Source of the DNA: Desulfosudis oleivorans Hxd3
GTDB taxonomy: Bacteria > Desulfobacterota > Desulfobacteria > Desulfobacterales > Desulfosudaceae
DNA length: 64,000 nt
Assembly: GCF_000018405.1 (NCBI RefSeq)
Contig: NC_009943.1
Span: 2,483,001-2,547,000 of the forward strand
Direction of reading: 5' to 3'
The notes under the pieces were generated by a model. It had not been told where the DNA came from. It saw nothing but the letters and a program-made list of their open reading frames with translations, and made no database searches. Positions 23,165 to 31,489 of this stretch are shown one piece after another. Numbering within the stretch: position 1 is the stretch's first letter; each line of letters starts with the position of its first letter. Made by a program: the position numbers and the translations under genes.

Positions 23165-23356
23165 ATGGCCAGGCAGTGTGAAATCTGTGGCAAAAAACCC
23201 ATGGTGGGCGCCAATGTGAGTCATGCCCACAATGTAACCAAGCGGCGTTTCAACCCCAACCTGCAGCGGGTCCGGGCCGTGCGTGACGGCAAACCCCAGA
23301 CCCTGTACGTATGCACCAACTGCATTAAATCCGGCTTCGTGGTAAAAGCCGCTTAA
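23165..23356 (+). CDS. rpmB: 50S ribosomal protein L28
   Basis: 63 residues. It begins [15 protein letters not shown], has the [18 protein letters not shown] core and ends [14 protein letters not shown]. Two CxxC pairs make it the zinc-ribbon form. A GAAAGGATATGA sequence precedes the ATG. It follows bamD by 86 bases and is closed by a strong terminator, so it may have its own promoter. Confidence 0.95.
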   Translation: MARQCEICGKKPMVGANVSHAHNVTKRRFNPNLQRVRAVRDGKPQTLYVCTNCIKSGFVVKAA

Positions 23357-23375
23357 TTGTTTTTGTCTTTAGCTT

Positions 23376-23429
23376 CCGGCAGGCCCTCCCCTCCCCCTCC
23401 CCCTCCCCTCTGGGCCTGCCGGTTTTTTT
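23376..23429. terminator. rpmB/rel shared terminator with C-rich loop
   Basis: CCGGCAGGCCC pairs with GGGCCTGCCGG, followed by TTTTTTT on the plus strand. The 26-base loop is a pyrimidine run of C3-5 tracts split by single T. On the minus strand it reads G4-A-G5-A-G5-A-G4-A-G3, a textbook tight G-quadruplex motif at the end of the rel transcript. Confidence 0.85.
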
Positions 23430-23451
23430 ATTCTTCTCCTGAAGATCACAT

Positions 23452-25602
23452 TCACATACCCAGCCGCTTCACATCAGACACGGCCTTGAGCTTTTTAATG
23501 GCGGCAATCAGGCTGTCCAGCTGCGCCGCCCCTTTTACCAGCAGTGAAAAATGGGTTTCCACCAGCCCCCTGTCCTTGGTTTCGGTATGGGCGCTGGTGA
23601 TATTGGCCCCGTTTTTACTGATCACCGACGCGATCTCGGCCAGCAGGCCGATCCGGTCGTGGGAACGGATGGCAATCTCCACCGGGTAGGCGGTTGTCGT
23701 GTCAGCGGCCCACTGCACGTCAATCCGGCGCTCGGGCGACTCCTTGAGAACGTTCACGCAATTGGCCCGATGGACGGCCACGCCGGTACCCCGGGTGATA
23801 AACCCGATGATGGAATCGCCGGGAACGGGCTGGCAGCACCTGGCAAACTTGACCAGCACATCATCCATGCCGTTAACGATAACGCCGTCCGCCGGTCGCT
23901 TCTTTCTCACCTTGCTGATAATTTTATCGAAAAACGACGCGCTGTCCCCGGGAAGGGCTTCCTCCCCCCGGGCCATGTATTTCTGCAGCACCTGCCGGGG
24001 CGTGATCTTGCCGTAGCCCACATGCTCCAGCAGGTTGTCCACGGTTTTAAACCCAAAAGCCGCCGGCAGTTGTTCCATCTCCTCGGACCGAAGGACTTCG
24101 TTGAAGTTGAGGCGGAACTTGCGAAACATCTTTTCGCACATCTCCCTGCCCAGTTGCAGGCTGCGCTCTTTTTCCTCGTTTTTGATCCACTGGCGAATCC
24201 GGGAACGGGCCTTGCTGGTTTTGACAAAATTAAGCCAGTCCGCGCTGGGCCGGCCCTTGGCAGAGGTAATGATCTCCACGATGTCGCCGGTGCTCAGCAC
24301 GTGGGAGAGGGGCACCATTCGGCCGTTGACCTTGGCGCCCGTGCATTGATGGCCCACCTCGGTGTGAATCAAGTAGGCAAAGTCAACGGGCGTGGCCCCC
24401 CGGGCCAGGGAACGAACGGCCCCTTCAGGCGTAAAAACGTGAACTTCGTCGGAAAAAAGGTCCAGCCGGACATTTTCCAGAAATTCGCCGGACGTCTCCG
24501 CGTCTTCCTGAGTCTCCACCAAATTCTGAATCCACGCATAGGTTTTGCCGTCCCGGCCGGTGGAATCCTTTCCCTCCTTGTACCCCCAATGGGCCGCCAC
24601 ACCGGACTTGGCCACCCGGTCCATCTCTTTTGTGCGAATCTGAATCTCAACCCGTTCGCCAAAGGGGCCAAACACCGTTGTATGCAAGGACTGATAAAGG
24701 TTGGGTTTGGGAACCGCGATATAGTCCTTGAACTTCTTGGCCAGGGGTTTCCACATGGAGTGAATAATGCCCAGGGCCTCGTAACACTGGGGCATGGTAT
24801 CCAGAATGATACGGAAGGCGATGATGTCGTAGACCTCATTCAGGTCCAGGTTCTGCTTTTTCATCTTCTGAAAGATGCTGTAAAAGTGCTTGTGCCGGCC
24901 CACCACTTCTCCCTGAAGGCCATTTTCCGCCAGCTTTTCCTTGATGTAGTCCCGGACGGTCTCGATATATTTTTCCCGTTCCACGTCATCGGTACGGATC
25001 CGGCTGGCCAGAAACGCGTTCTCTTCGGGATAGAGCACTCGGAAAGCCATGTCCTCCAACTCGTTCTTGATCCAGTAAATCCCGAGGCGCAGGGCGATGG
25101 GCGCGTAGATATCAAGGGTTTCCCGGGCAATTTTTTTCTGCTTGGCATCCTTGTGATATTTCAGGGTCCGCATGTTGTGCAGCCGGTCCACCAGCTTGAT
25201 CAGGATAACGCGAAGATCGTCGGCCATGGCCAGGATCATCTTGCGGATGCTTTCAGCCTGGCGGTCCTGGTCGCTGCTGTAGGGCAGCGTGCTGATCTTG
25301 GTCAGCCCCTGAACGATATGGAGCACCTCGTCGCCGAACATTTCCTGAATGTCCTTTTCCGTGGCGTGGGTATCTTCCAGCACATCGTGCAGCAGTCCGG
25401 CGGCCACGCAAACGCTGTCCAGCCGCATGGAAGCCAGGATGCCGGCCACCTCCAGGGGATGGGAAAGATAGGGCTCGCCGGAAAGCCGCATCTGTCCTTC
25501 ATGGACCTTTGCCGAATAGATATAGGCCCGCTCCACGATATCGGTTGGCGCGTCGGGATTGTGATCCTGCAGGGTCTCTAAAATGTCGTTGATGCGTATC
25601 AT
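23452..25602 (-). CDS. Bifunctional (p)ppGpp synthetase/hydrolase (Rel/SpoT)
   Basis: 716 residues. HD hydrolase domain with intact H34, H48 and H72-D73 (LLHDVLEDT). Synthetase domain at about 215-345 (GRHKHFYSIFQKMKK, EVYDIIAFRII, FKDYIAVPKPNLYQSLHT); the KFKD sequence fits the RxKD class of bifunctional enzymes rather than the ExDD of RelA-only synthetases. TGS domain at about 380-440 (VFTPEGAVRSLARGATPVDFAY) and C-terminal ACT domain (VEIAIRSHDRIGLLAEIASVI). It makes and breaks the stringent-response alarmone. It converges on rpmB and uses the shared terminator. Confidence 0.95.
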   Translation of the reverse strand: MIRINDILETLQDHNPDAPTDIVERAYIYSAKVHEGQMRLSGEPYLSHPLEVAGILASMRLDSVCVAAGLLHDVLEDTHATEKDIQEMFGDEVLHIVQGLTKISTLPYSSDQDRQAESIRKMILAMADDLRVILIKLVDRLHNMRTLKYHKDAKQKKIARETLDIYAPIALRLGIYWIKNELEDMAFRVLYPEENAFLASRIRTDDVEREKYIETVRDYIKEKLAENGLQGEVVGRHKHFYSIFQKMKKQNLDLNEVYDIIAFRIILDTMPQCYEALGIIHSMWKPLAKKFKDYIAVPKPNLYQSLHTTVFGPFGERVEIQIRTKEMDRVAKSGVAAHWGYKEGKDSTGRDGKTYAWIQNLVETQEDAETSGEFLENVRLDLFSDEVHVFTPEGAVRSLARGATPVDFAYLIHTEVGHQCTGAKVNGRMVPLSHVLSTGDIVEIITSAKGRPSADWLNFVKTSKARSRIRQWIKNEEKERSLQLGREMCEKMFRKFRLNFNEVLRSEEMEQLPAAFGFKTVDNLLEHVGYGKITPRQVLQKYMARGEEALPGDSASFFDKIISKVRKKRPADGVIVNGMDDVLVKFARCCQPVPGDSIIGFITRGTGVAVHRANCVNVLKESPERRIDVQWAADTTTAYPVEIAIRSHDRIGLLAEIASVISKNGANITSAHTETKDRGLVETHFSLLVKGAAQLDSLIAAIKKLKAVSDVKRLGM

Positions 25603-25630
25603 GGGACAGGAAGTCGCTCCTACCTCTTTT

Positions 25631-25660
25631 CCAAATCGCTATCGCTATCGGTATCGAAAC
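25631..25660. repeat. Hexamer-repeat arm between rel and proS
   Basis: A run of ATCGCT/ATCGGT hexamers followed by CGAAACAACCGAAACAA. It looks like one arm of the boundary hairpins at the RHS locus. It lies in the 79-base gap between the two genes. Confidence 0.6.
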
Positions 25661-25681
25661 AACCGAAACAAAGGGTCCAAA

Positions 25682-27208
25682 TCAATACGCCTTTGCAAAC
25701 ACGGCCCGGCCTTTGGCCGTTTTCCCGCAGCAGACACAGGAACCGGCATCCGCACCCCGTAACGCTTCATCATGGGGAAGGCACCGGATGGTAACCGACA
25801 GATCGTCTTTGATAGCCGCCTCACAGGCCGGGTCCCTGCACCAGGGGGACAGGGCAAACCCGCCGTGAATCTCCGGCATGTCCGTGTTTTGCGGAGTGAA
25901 AAAATCGTAAAAGGCTTTTTTGTCATCAATGGTCACGGTGTGGGCCGCGCGGAACTCAAGGGCCCGCTGGTAAAGGGTGTGCTGCACCGCGGCCAGGGTA
26001 TCGGCAATGTCTTCAACAAAACGGTCGGTGGGAACCGACATCTTTTCCCGGTGACCCATGTCCCTGCGGCCCACGAACACCGACTGTTTTTCAATGTCCT
26101 TGGGGCCGATCTCCACGCGCAACGGAATGCCCTTTTTGATCCACTCCCAGCCTCGGGCCCCGCCGATGTCCCGGGTGTCGATCTCCACGCCCACGGGCCG
26201 GCCCATGTACTGTTTTTCACGAAGCCGTGCGGCCAGGGTATCGGTATAAGCCATCACCGTTTCCCTGTCTGAATCCTTTTTGAAAATCGGCAGCAGCACC
26301 ACGTGGGCCGGGGCGATGGCCGGCGGCATGATCATGCCGTCGTCATCGGCATGACACATGATCAGCCCGCCGATCAGCCGGGTGGAGACCCCCCAGGAGG
26401 TGGTCCAGGCCAGCTCTTCTTTGCCCTGCTCGGACTGAAAAAGTATTTTTGAGGCCCGGGCAAAATTCTGGCCCAGAAAATGGGAGGTGCCGGCCTGAAG
26501 GGCCTTTCTGTCCTGCATCATGGCTTCAATGCAGAAGGTTTCCACGGCGCCGGGAAACCGCTCGGAATCGCTCTTGTTGCCTTTGATTACCGGAATGGCC
26601 AGGTAGTCGGTGGCCAGTTTTTCATACAGGTTGAGCATGTGGCGGGCCAGTTCCATGGCTTCGGCGGCGTCGGCGTGAACCGTATGGCCCTCCTGCCACA
26701 GGAACTCGCTGGTGCGCAGAAAAATGCGGGTGCGCATCTCCCACCGCACCACGTTGGCCCACTGGTTGATCAGCACGGGAAGGTCCCGGTAACTTTTCAC
26801 CCACCGGGAAAAGGACTCGCCGATGATGGTCTCTGATGTGGGCCGCACCACCAGGGGCTCAGTCAGCTCACCGGCGGGCACCAGGCGGCCGTCTTTGGCC
26901 TCCAGCCGGTGATGGGTCACCACGGCGCACTCCTTGGCAAACCCCTCCACGTGCTCGGCTTCCCGCTCCAGAAACTCCAGCGGAATAAACAGGGGAAAGT
27001 AGGCGTTTTTCACGCCCGCGGCCTTGAACATGCCGTCAAGTGCCTGCCGGATGTTTTCCCATATGGCATAGCCCCAGGGCTTGATCACCATGCACCCGCG
27101 CACCGGCGATGTTTCCGCCAGGTCCGCCGCCTTGACCACCTGCTGATACCACTCCGAATAATTTTCCGCACGGGTGGGCGAAATCGCCGCCTGTTCCTGT
27201 TTTCCCAT
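25682..27208 (-). CDS. proS: Prolyl-tRNA synthetase, archaeal/eukaryal-like type
   Basis: 508 residues. It lacks the long editing insertion of E. coli-type enzymes and is of the archaeal type. Class II motifs: RGCMVIKPWGYAIWENIRQ (motif 1), RTRIFLRTSEFLWQEGHTVH (motif 2, about 160-180) and a C-terminal segment with paired Cys (SPWCRDPACE, CVCC) that resembles the zinc-bearing extension, ending in KAY, typical of this type (final Tyr). It charges tRNA-Pro. Its ATG overlaps the ispG stop by one base (TAATG), so the two are coupled. Confidence 0.95.
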   Translation of the reverse strand: MGKQEQAAISPTRAENYSEWYQQVVKAADLAETSPVRGCMVIKPWGYAIWENIRQALDGMFKAAGVKNAYFPLFIPLEFLEREAEHVEGFAKECAVVTHHRLEAKDGRLVPAGELTEPLVVRPTSETIIGESFSRWVKSYRDLPVLINQWANVVRWEMRTRIFLRTSEFLWQEGHTVHADAAEAMELARHMLNLYEKLATDYLAIPVIKGNKSDSERFPGAVETFCIEAMMQDRKALQAGTSHFLGQNFARASKILFQSEQGKEELAWTTSWGVSTRLIGGLIMCHADDDGMIMPPAIAPAHVVLLPIFKKDSDRETVMAYTDTLAARLREKQYMGRPVGVEIDTRDIGGARGWEWIKKGIPLRVEIGPKDIEKQSVFVGRRDMGHREKMSVPTDRFVEDIADTLAAVQHTLYQRALEFRAAHTVTIDDKKAFYDFFTPQNTDMPEIHGGFALSPWCRDPACEAAIKDDLSVTIRCLPHDEALRGADAGSCVCCGKTAKGRAVFAKAY

Positions 27209-28305
27209 TATTTTTTTCCAGCTCCTTTTTTACCCCAATTCGTCTCAAGCTTATCCATTTCCGCCAGCAGATTTTTCACCAGGTTGGCTTCGGGAATGGT
27301 CTTAACAATTTTCCCTTTTTTAAACAGCACGCCCTCTCCCCTGCCGCCGGCAATGCCCACATCCGCCTCGGCCGCTTCTCCCGGGCCATTGACCACGCAC
27401 CCCATCACCGCGATTTTTACCGGGGCCCGCATGGCCAGGGCATGGCGTTCCACCTGTTCCACGATGGCAAAAAGATCAATGCCGCACCGGCCGCAGGTGG
27501 GGCACGATATAATGTCCGGACCCACGTGCCGCCTGTTCACAGCCTTGAGAATTTCAAACCCGGCCCGGATTTCCTCCACCGGATCCCGGGTGAGCGACAC
27601 GCGAATGGTGTCGCCGATGCCTTCGGCCAGCAGCATGCCGATGCCCAGAGAAGACTTGACCAGCCCGGGAAACAGCCCCCCGGCTTCAGTGACCCCCACA
27701 TGAAGCGGGTAATCGCAGGCGGCGGCGATCAGACGGTAGCTCTCCACGGTGCGGGCCACATCCGAGGCTTTGAGGGAGAGCTTGATATCAAAAAAATTTG
27801 CCGCTTCGAAAATGGCGATGTTGCGCAGGGCGCTTTCCACCATGGCCCGGGGCGTCGGCCCGCTGTGTTTTTTCAGCAGGTCTTTTTCCACAGACCCGGA
27901 GTTGACGCCGATGCGAATGGCCACCTTGTGATGCCGGGCGCAGTCGATGACGTTAAGGGTTTTCTCCCGGCCCCCGATGTTGCCGGGATTGATGCGCAGG
28001 CCGTCGGCCCCGGCCTCCATGGCGGCCACGGCCAGGCGCCAGTTGAAATGAATGTCGGCGATCAGAGGAATAGCGATCTCATTTTTAATCCGCCCGATGG
28101 CCTTTGCCGCCTCCGGGTTGGGCACCGCCACCCGCACAATCTCGCACCCTGCCGCTTCAAGCCTTGCGATCTGGGCCACCGTGGCTTCCACGTCCGCTGT
28201 GTCGGTGGTGGTCATGGACTGGACCGATACCGGGGCCTCGCCGCCCACGGCAACGGAACCGATGTGAATCTGTCTTGATTTTCTGCGGGTTATATCAAAT
28301 GCCAT
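27208..28305 (-). CDS. ispG: 4-hydroxy-3-methylbut-2-enyl diphosphate synthase
   Basis: 365 residues. It starts MAFDITRRKSRQIHIGSVAVGG and has the TIM-barrel phrases SVQSMTTTDTADVEATVAQI and GLRINPGNIGG, and the C-terminal Fe-S part with CPTCGRCGIDL and CVVNGPGEA, which supplies the three Cys of the 4Fe-4S cluster. It catalyses the reduction step before IspH in the MEP isoprenoid pathway. It is translationally coupled to proS. The gap upstream (273 bases to btuF) contains a hexamer hairpin. Confidence 0.96.
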   Translation of the reverse strand: MAFDITRRKSRQIHIGSVAVGGEAPVSVQSMTTTDTADVEATVAQIARLEAAGCEIVRVAVPNPEAAKAIGRIKNEIAIPLIADIHFNWRLAVAAMEAGADGLRINPGNIGGREKTLNVIDCARHHKVAIRIGVNSGSVEKDLLKKHSGPTPRAMVESALRNIAIFEAANFFDIKLSLKASDVARTVESYRLIAAACDYPLHVGVTEAGGLFPGLVKSSLGIGMLLAEGIGDTIRVSLTRDPVEEIRAGFEILKAVNRRHVGPDIISCPTCGRCGIDLFAIVEQVERHALAMRAPVKIAVMGCVVNGPGEAAEADVGIAGGRGEGVLFKKGKIVKTIPEANLVKNLLAEMDKLETNWGKKGAGKK

Positions 28306-28408
28306 TCAGCCAGCCCAGCTTTCCTGATCAACCACGGGGTCTTTTTTAAAGCTCAGAAATACCAGACTCTTAGGCTTTATTCAAGGAAATATCCCGGTTC
28401 ATTAATAT

Positions 28409-28478
28409 AATCGAAATCGGGATCGGTATCGCTATCGGTATCGATTGGCTCGATCCCGATTCCGATTTTGATTTTGAC
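28409..28478. repeat. Hexamer-repeat hairpin between ispG and btuF
   Basis: The left arm is ATCGAA/ATCGGG/ATCGGT/ATCGCT hexamers; the right arm is GATCCC/GATTCC/GATTTT in inverse sense. TTGGCT separates the arms. Same design as the RHS-boundary elements. Confidence 0.65.
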
Positions 28479-28578
28479 GGGATGTACAAGATTGCCCCTC
28501 CCGCTCTTTTCTGATAAGACCACAGTACCATTGTACAAAAAACGGCCTGTGCATTCATAAGGGTTTATCTTACGCGAT

Positions 28579-29508
28579 ATGAAACAGTTTTTCTCAATGC
28601 AGTTCCGCCGCATGGCGGTGGTAACAGCCCTTATAACGTTTTTGTGTCTGCCTGTGGCCTACGCGAAAACAGTGACCGACCCGACCGGCCGCACCCTTGA
28701 GGTGCCGGACAGTCCGAGCCGCGTGGTGTCCCTGGCACCCAGCATCACGGAAATCATATTCGCCTTGGAACGCCAGGATGTTTTAAAAGGCGTCACCCAG
28801 TACAGCGATTATCCGCCGGAAGCCCTGCAACTGCCCAGGGTGGGTTCTTATGTGCACCTGGACCTGGAACGCATCGTGGCCCTGTCGCCGGACCTCTGCA
28901 TCGCCATCAAGGACGGCAATCCCAAGCAGGTGGCCGACCGGCTCACCGAGCTGGGCATTCCGGTCTATGCCGTCAACCCCTTTGACCTGAACACGGTGAT
29001 CCAGACGGTCGAGGAGATGGGCACGCTGCTCAATGCAACGAAAAAGGCCGGGCAACTGGCCGACAGCATGCGCGCCCGCATCAACCGCATCGACCGGCTG
29101 GTGGCGTCAATCCCGCACCGGCCGGCGGTCTTTTTCCAGATCGGCATCTCCCCCATTGTATCAGCCGGCACAGACACGTTTATCAATGAGCTGATCACCC
29201 GGGCCGGAGGAAAAAACCTGGCCGCCGGTCAAACGCCCTATCCCCGATTCTCCGAGGAGGAACTGGTGGGCCTTGCCCCGGACGTGGTGATCATCACCTC
29301 CATGACCCGGGACGGCGAGTTTGACAGAGCCATGGCCCAGTGGCGCAAATGGGACACCCTGCCCGCAATAAAAAGCAACCGGATTCACCTGATCGACTCC
29401 AACCTGGTGGACCGGCCCACCCCCCGCATCGTGGAGGGCCTGGAAACCCTGGCCCGGCTGATTCACCCGGAACTTTTCTCCGGCACCCCTTCAGAGGATA
29501 CACCATGA
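28579..29508 (+). CDS. btuF: Cobalamin-type ABC transporter, periplasmic binding protein
   Basis: 309 residues. Signal peptide to about residue 30 (FLCLPVAYA). The BtuF/FepB-like fold shows in VTDPTGRTLEVPDSPSRVVSLAPSITEIIFAL, VGSYVHLDLERIVALSPDLCIA and the long middle helix (about 140-180). The C-terminal half has IHLIDSNLVDRPTPRIVEGLETLARLIHPE. In this family such sequences bind cobalamin or siderophores. Cobalamin is preferred because cobT lies close by, but an iron-chelate role is not excluded. It overlaps the permease gene by four bases (ATGA). Confidence 0.8.
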   Translation: MKQFFSMQFRRMAVVTALITFLCLPVAYAKTVTDPTGRTLEVPDSPSRVVSLAPSITEIIFALERQDVLKGVTQYSDYPPEALQLPRVGSYVHLDLERIVALSPDLCIAIKDGNPKQVADRLTELGIPVYAVNPFDLNTVIQTVEEMGTLLNATKKAGQLADSMRARINRIDRLVASIPHRPAVFFQIGISPIVSAGTDTFINELITRAGGKNLAAGQTPYPRFSEEELVGLAPDVVIITSMTRDGEFDRAMAQWRKWDTLPAIKSNRIHLIDSNLVDRPTPRIVEGLETLARLIHPELFSGTPSEDTP

Positions 29509-30518
29509 ACAACACCGGGGCCTCTCTGATTTCCCGCATCTGCCTGCTCTCCCTGCTGCTGTTCGGTCTGCTGGTGGGCGTCGGCATTCTGGGCATTGCA
29601 AGGGGATCGTCGGGATGGGAAATTGGCGCTATTTGCAAAAGCCTGATCCGCATGGATACCGCCGACCCGGTGCTCACCACCATTATCTGGCGCATCCGCC
29701 TGCCCCGGGTCCTGCTGGCGGCCCTGGTGGGAGCCTCGCTTTCCGCCGGGGGCCTAGTGTTTCAGGCCCTGCTGCGCAACCCCCTGGCTGAGCCTTACAT
29801 CCTGGGAATTTCCGGCGGGGCCGCCGTGGGCGCGATTATCGGAATCCTGCTGGGGCTGTCCCCGTTTCCCGGTGTAAGCATCGCGGCCTTTATCGGCAGC
29901 GGGGCCTGTCTGCTGCTGATCCTGTTCATGGCCACCGGCAGAACCATTCTCAAAAACGAGTCCCTGCTGCTCTCCGGCGTCATGATCAACGCCTTCTGCT
30001 CCGCCATCATCATGTTCCTGATCGCCATCACCCAGGACGCAAGAATTCACAACATCATGTTCTGGCTCATGGGCGACCTTTCCATGGTGGGACTGAAGCA
30101 GGTGGCCATTCTGGCCGCGCTGGTGATCCCCTGCTTTATCGTTGTGTTCAGGTATGCCAACATTCTGAACCTGATCCTGCTGGGCCGGGAGATGGCCCAG
30201 ACCATGGGGGTCAACATTCGCGTGGCCGGGGCCGTGCTGCTGGTGGTGACCTCGTTCATGGTCAGCGCCACGGTAAGCCAGTGCGGCCTGCTGGGATTTG
30301 TGGGGCTGGTGGTGCCCCATTTCTTCCGGCGCCTGATCGGCGCAGACCACCGTCTTCTGGTGCCGGCCTGCCTGCTGGGCGGCGGCGCCTATATGGTGCT
30401 GTGCGACATGCTGGCCCGGACCCTGCCGGCCCACGGCGAAATGCCGGTGGGCGTGATCACCGCCATTCTCGGGGCGCCACTGTTTATCTATCTTTTGAAA
30501 CGGCCGGACAAAAAATGA
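29505..30518 (+). CDS. btuC: FecCD/BtuC-family ABC transporter permease
   Basis: 337 residues from the ATG that overlaps the btuF stop. About nine or ten transmembrane segments. Family phrases: RLPRVLLAALVGASLSAGGLVFQALLRNPLAEPYILGISGGAAVGA, GFVGLVVPHFFRRLIGADHRLLVPA (the loop that meets the ATPase) and GEMPVGVITAILGAPLFIYLL at the end. It forms the membrane channel with the adjacent ATPase. The substrate is cobalamin or siderophore, as for the binding protein. Confidence 0.9.
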   Translation: MNNTGASLISRICLLSLLLFGLLVGVGILGIARGSSGWEIGAICKSLIRMDTADPVLTTIIWRIRLPRVLLAALVGASLSAGGLVFQALLRNPLAEPYILGISGGAAVGAIIGILLGLSPFPGVSIAAFIGSGACLLLILFMATGRTILKNESLLLSGVMINAFCSAIIMFLIAITQDARIHNIMFWLMGDLSMVGLKQVAILAALVIPCFIVVFRYANILNLILLGREMAQTMGVNIRVAGAVLLVVTSFMVSATVSQCGLLGFVGLVVPHFFRRLIGADHRLLVPACLLGGGAYMVLCDMLARTLPAHGEMPVGVITAILGAPLFIYLLKRPDKK

Positions 30519-31315
30519 TCCACGCCATCGCCATCGACCATCTCTTCTGCGGCTACACGGATCAGCCCGTGCTTCAGGAGATATCCTTTTCCGTTGATCC
30601 CGGCTCCTTTTTTGTCATCATCGGTCCCAACGGCAGCGGCAAGACCACCCTTTTAAAGGCCATGGCCCGGCTTCTGGCCGCCGACGCCAGGCGGTTCGAC
30701 ATTCTGGGCAGACCGGCCGGAAACTACACCTTCCGGAGCCTGGCCCAAACCATGGCCTTTGTGCCCCAGGAGACCCGCATCGACTTTCCCCTGACCGTGG
30801 AAGAATTCGTACTGGCCGGCCGTTCGCCCTACCAGGGCGTTCTGGGCATTCCCGACGCCGCGGATACGGAAATCGCCCGCCAGGCCATGGTCTTTACCGG
30901 CATTGAGCACCTTTCCTCCCGCAAGCTGGACCAGCTCAGCGGCGGGGAAAGACAGCGGGCCTTTATCGCCAAGGCCGTGTGCCAGGAGCCCCGCCTTATT
31001 ATGCTGGACGAGCCCACCGCCTCCCTGGACCTGGCCCACCAGACCCGGATCATGGACCTGATGGAGCGGCTGAAAAATGAAAAAGGGGTCACCATTGTCA
31101 TGGTCTCCCACGACATCAACCTGGCCGCCATGTACGGCGACACCCTGCTGCTGTTAAAAGAGGGCCGCGTGGTGGGCAAAGGCGCGCCCGGCGAAATCCT
31201 GACCTACCAGGTATTGGAAGAGGCTTACGGCTGTGTGCTGCTGGTGGATGAAAACCCCCTGGGCAAATTCCCCCGCGTGACCCCGGTGCCGGACCGCCTG
31301 AAAATCATTCATTAA
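30515..31315 (+). CDS. btuD: BtuD/FecE-family ABC transporter ATPase
   Basis: 266 residues, starting at the ATG that overlaps the permease stop. Walker A GPNGSGKTT (about residue 37), Q-loop FVPQETRIDFP, signature LSGGERQRAFIAKAV, Walker B LIMLDEPTASLDLAHQ and the switch His in VMVSHDINLAA are all intact. It powers the importer. Last gene of the btuFCD operon. Confidence 0.92.
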   Translation: MIHAIAIDHLFCGYTDQPVLQEISFSVDPGSFFVIIGPNGSGKTTLLKAMARLLAADARRFDILGRPAGNYTFRSLAQTMAFVPQETRIDFPLTVEEFVLAGRSPYQGVLGIPDAADTEIARQAMVFTGIEHLSSRKLDQLSGGERQRAFIAKAVCQEPRLIMLDEPTASLDLAHQTRIMDLMERLKNEKGVTIVMVSHDINLAAMYGDTLLLLKEGRVVGKGAPGEILTYQVLEEAYGCVLLVDENPLGKFPRVTPVPDRLKIIH

Positions 31316-31379
31316 CGACTTCGTAAAAAGCCCAATTTCTGCGTTGCGCTGCATTACTCGTCACTACGGCGTACGACAA
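31316..31379. repeat. Dispersed repeat (ACTTCGTAAAAAG type)
   Basis: Begins at the btuD stop and contains GACTTCGTAAAAAGCCC and TTTCTGCGTTGCGCTGC, wordings dispersed in Desulfobacterota genomes as far as I recall. I see no hairpin strong enough to call it a terminator. Confidence 0.4.
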
Positions 31380-31396
31380 ACAACCCTTAATGTGGA

Positions 31397-31425
31397 TTGA
31401 CATACCGGCCTGTTTGGCTTTTAAT
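31397..31425 (+). promoter_or_regulatory. Sigma70-type promoter for the Fe-S protein pair
   Basis: TTGACA at 31397-31402, 17-base spacer, TTTAAT at 31420-31425. The leader to the first Fe-S gene is about 60 bases. Confidence 0.65.
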
Positions 31426-31489
31426 AAGCCCTGCGACTGAAAACACTGCCCAAACGAAAACCATCTTATCTTTTCCATGGAGGTCATGA

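Noticed and set aside
23551-25581. A 676-codon open frame on the plus strand opposite rel
   Set aside because: The minus-strand frame is a full Rel protein with all active-site motifs; the plus frame is its GC-rich shadow, with no family motif and no ribosome site.
28306-28578. Cobalamin riboswitch before btuF
   Set aside because: No GGTG-AAA-TCC core or B12 box could be found; the gap is mostly hexamer hairpin.
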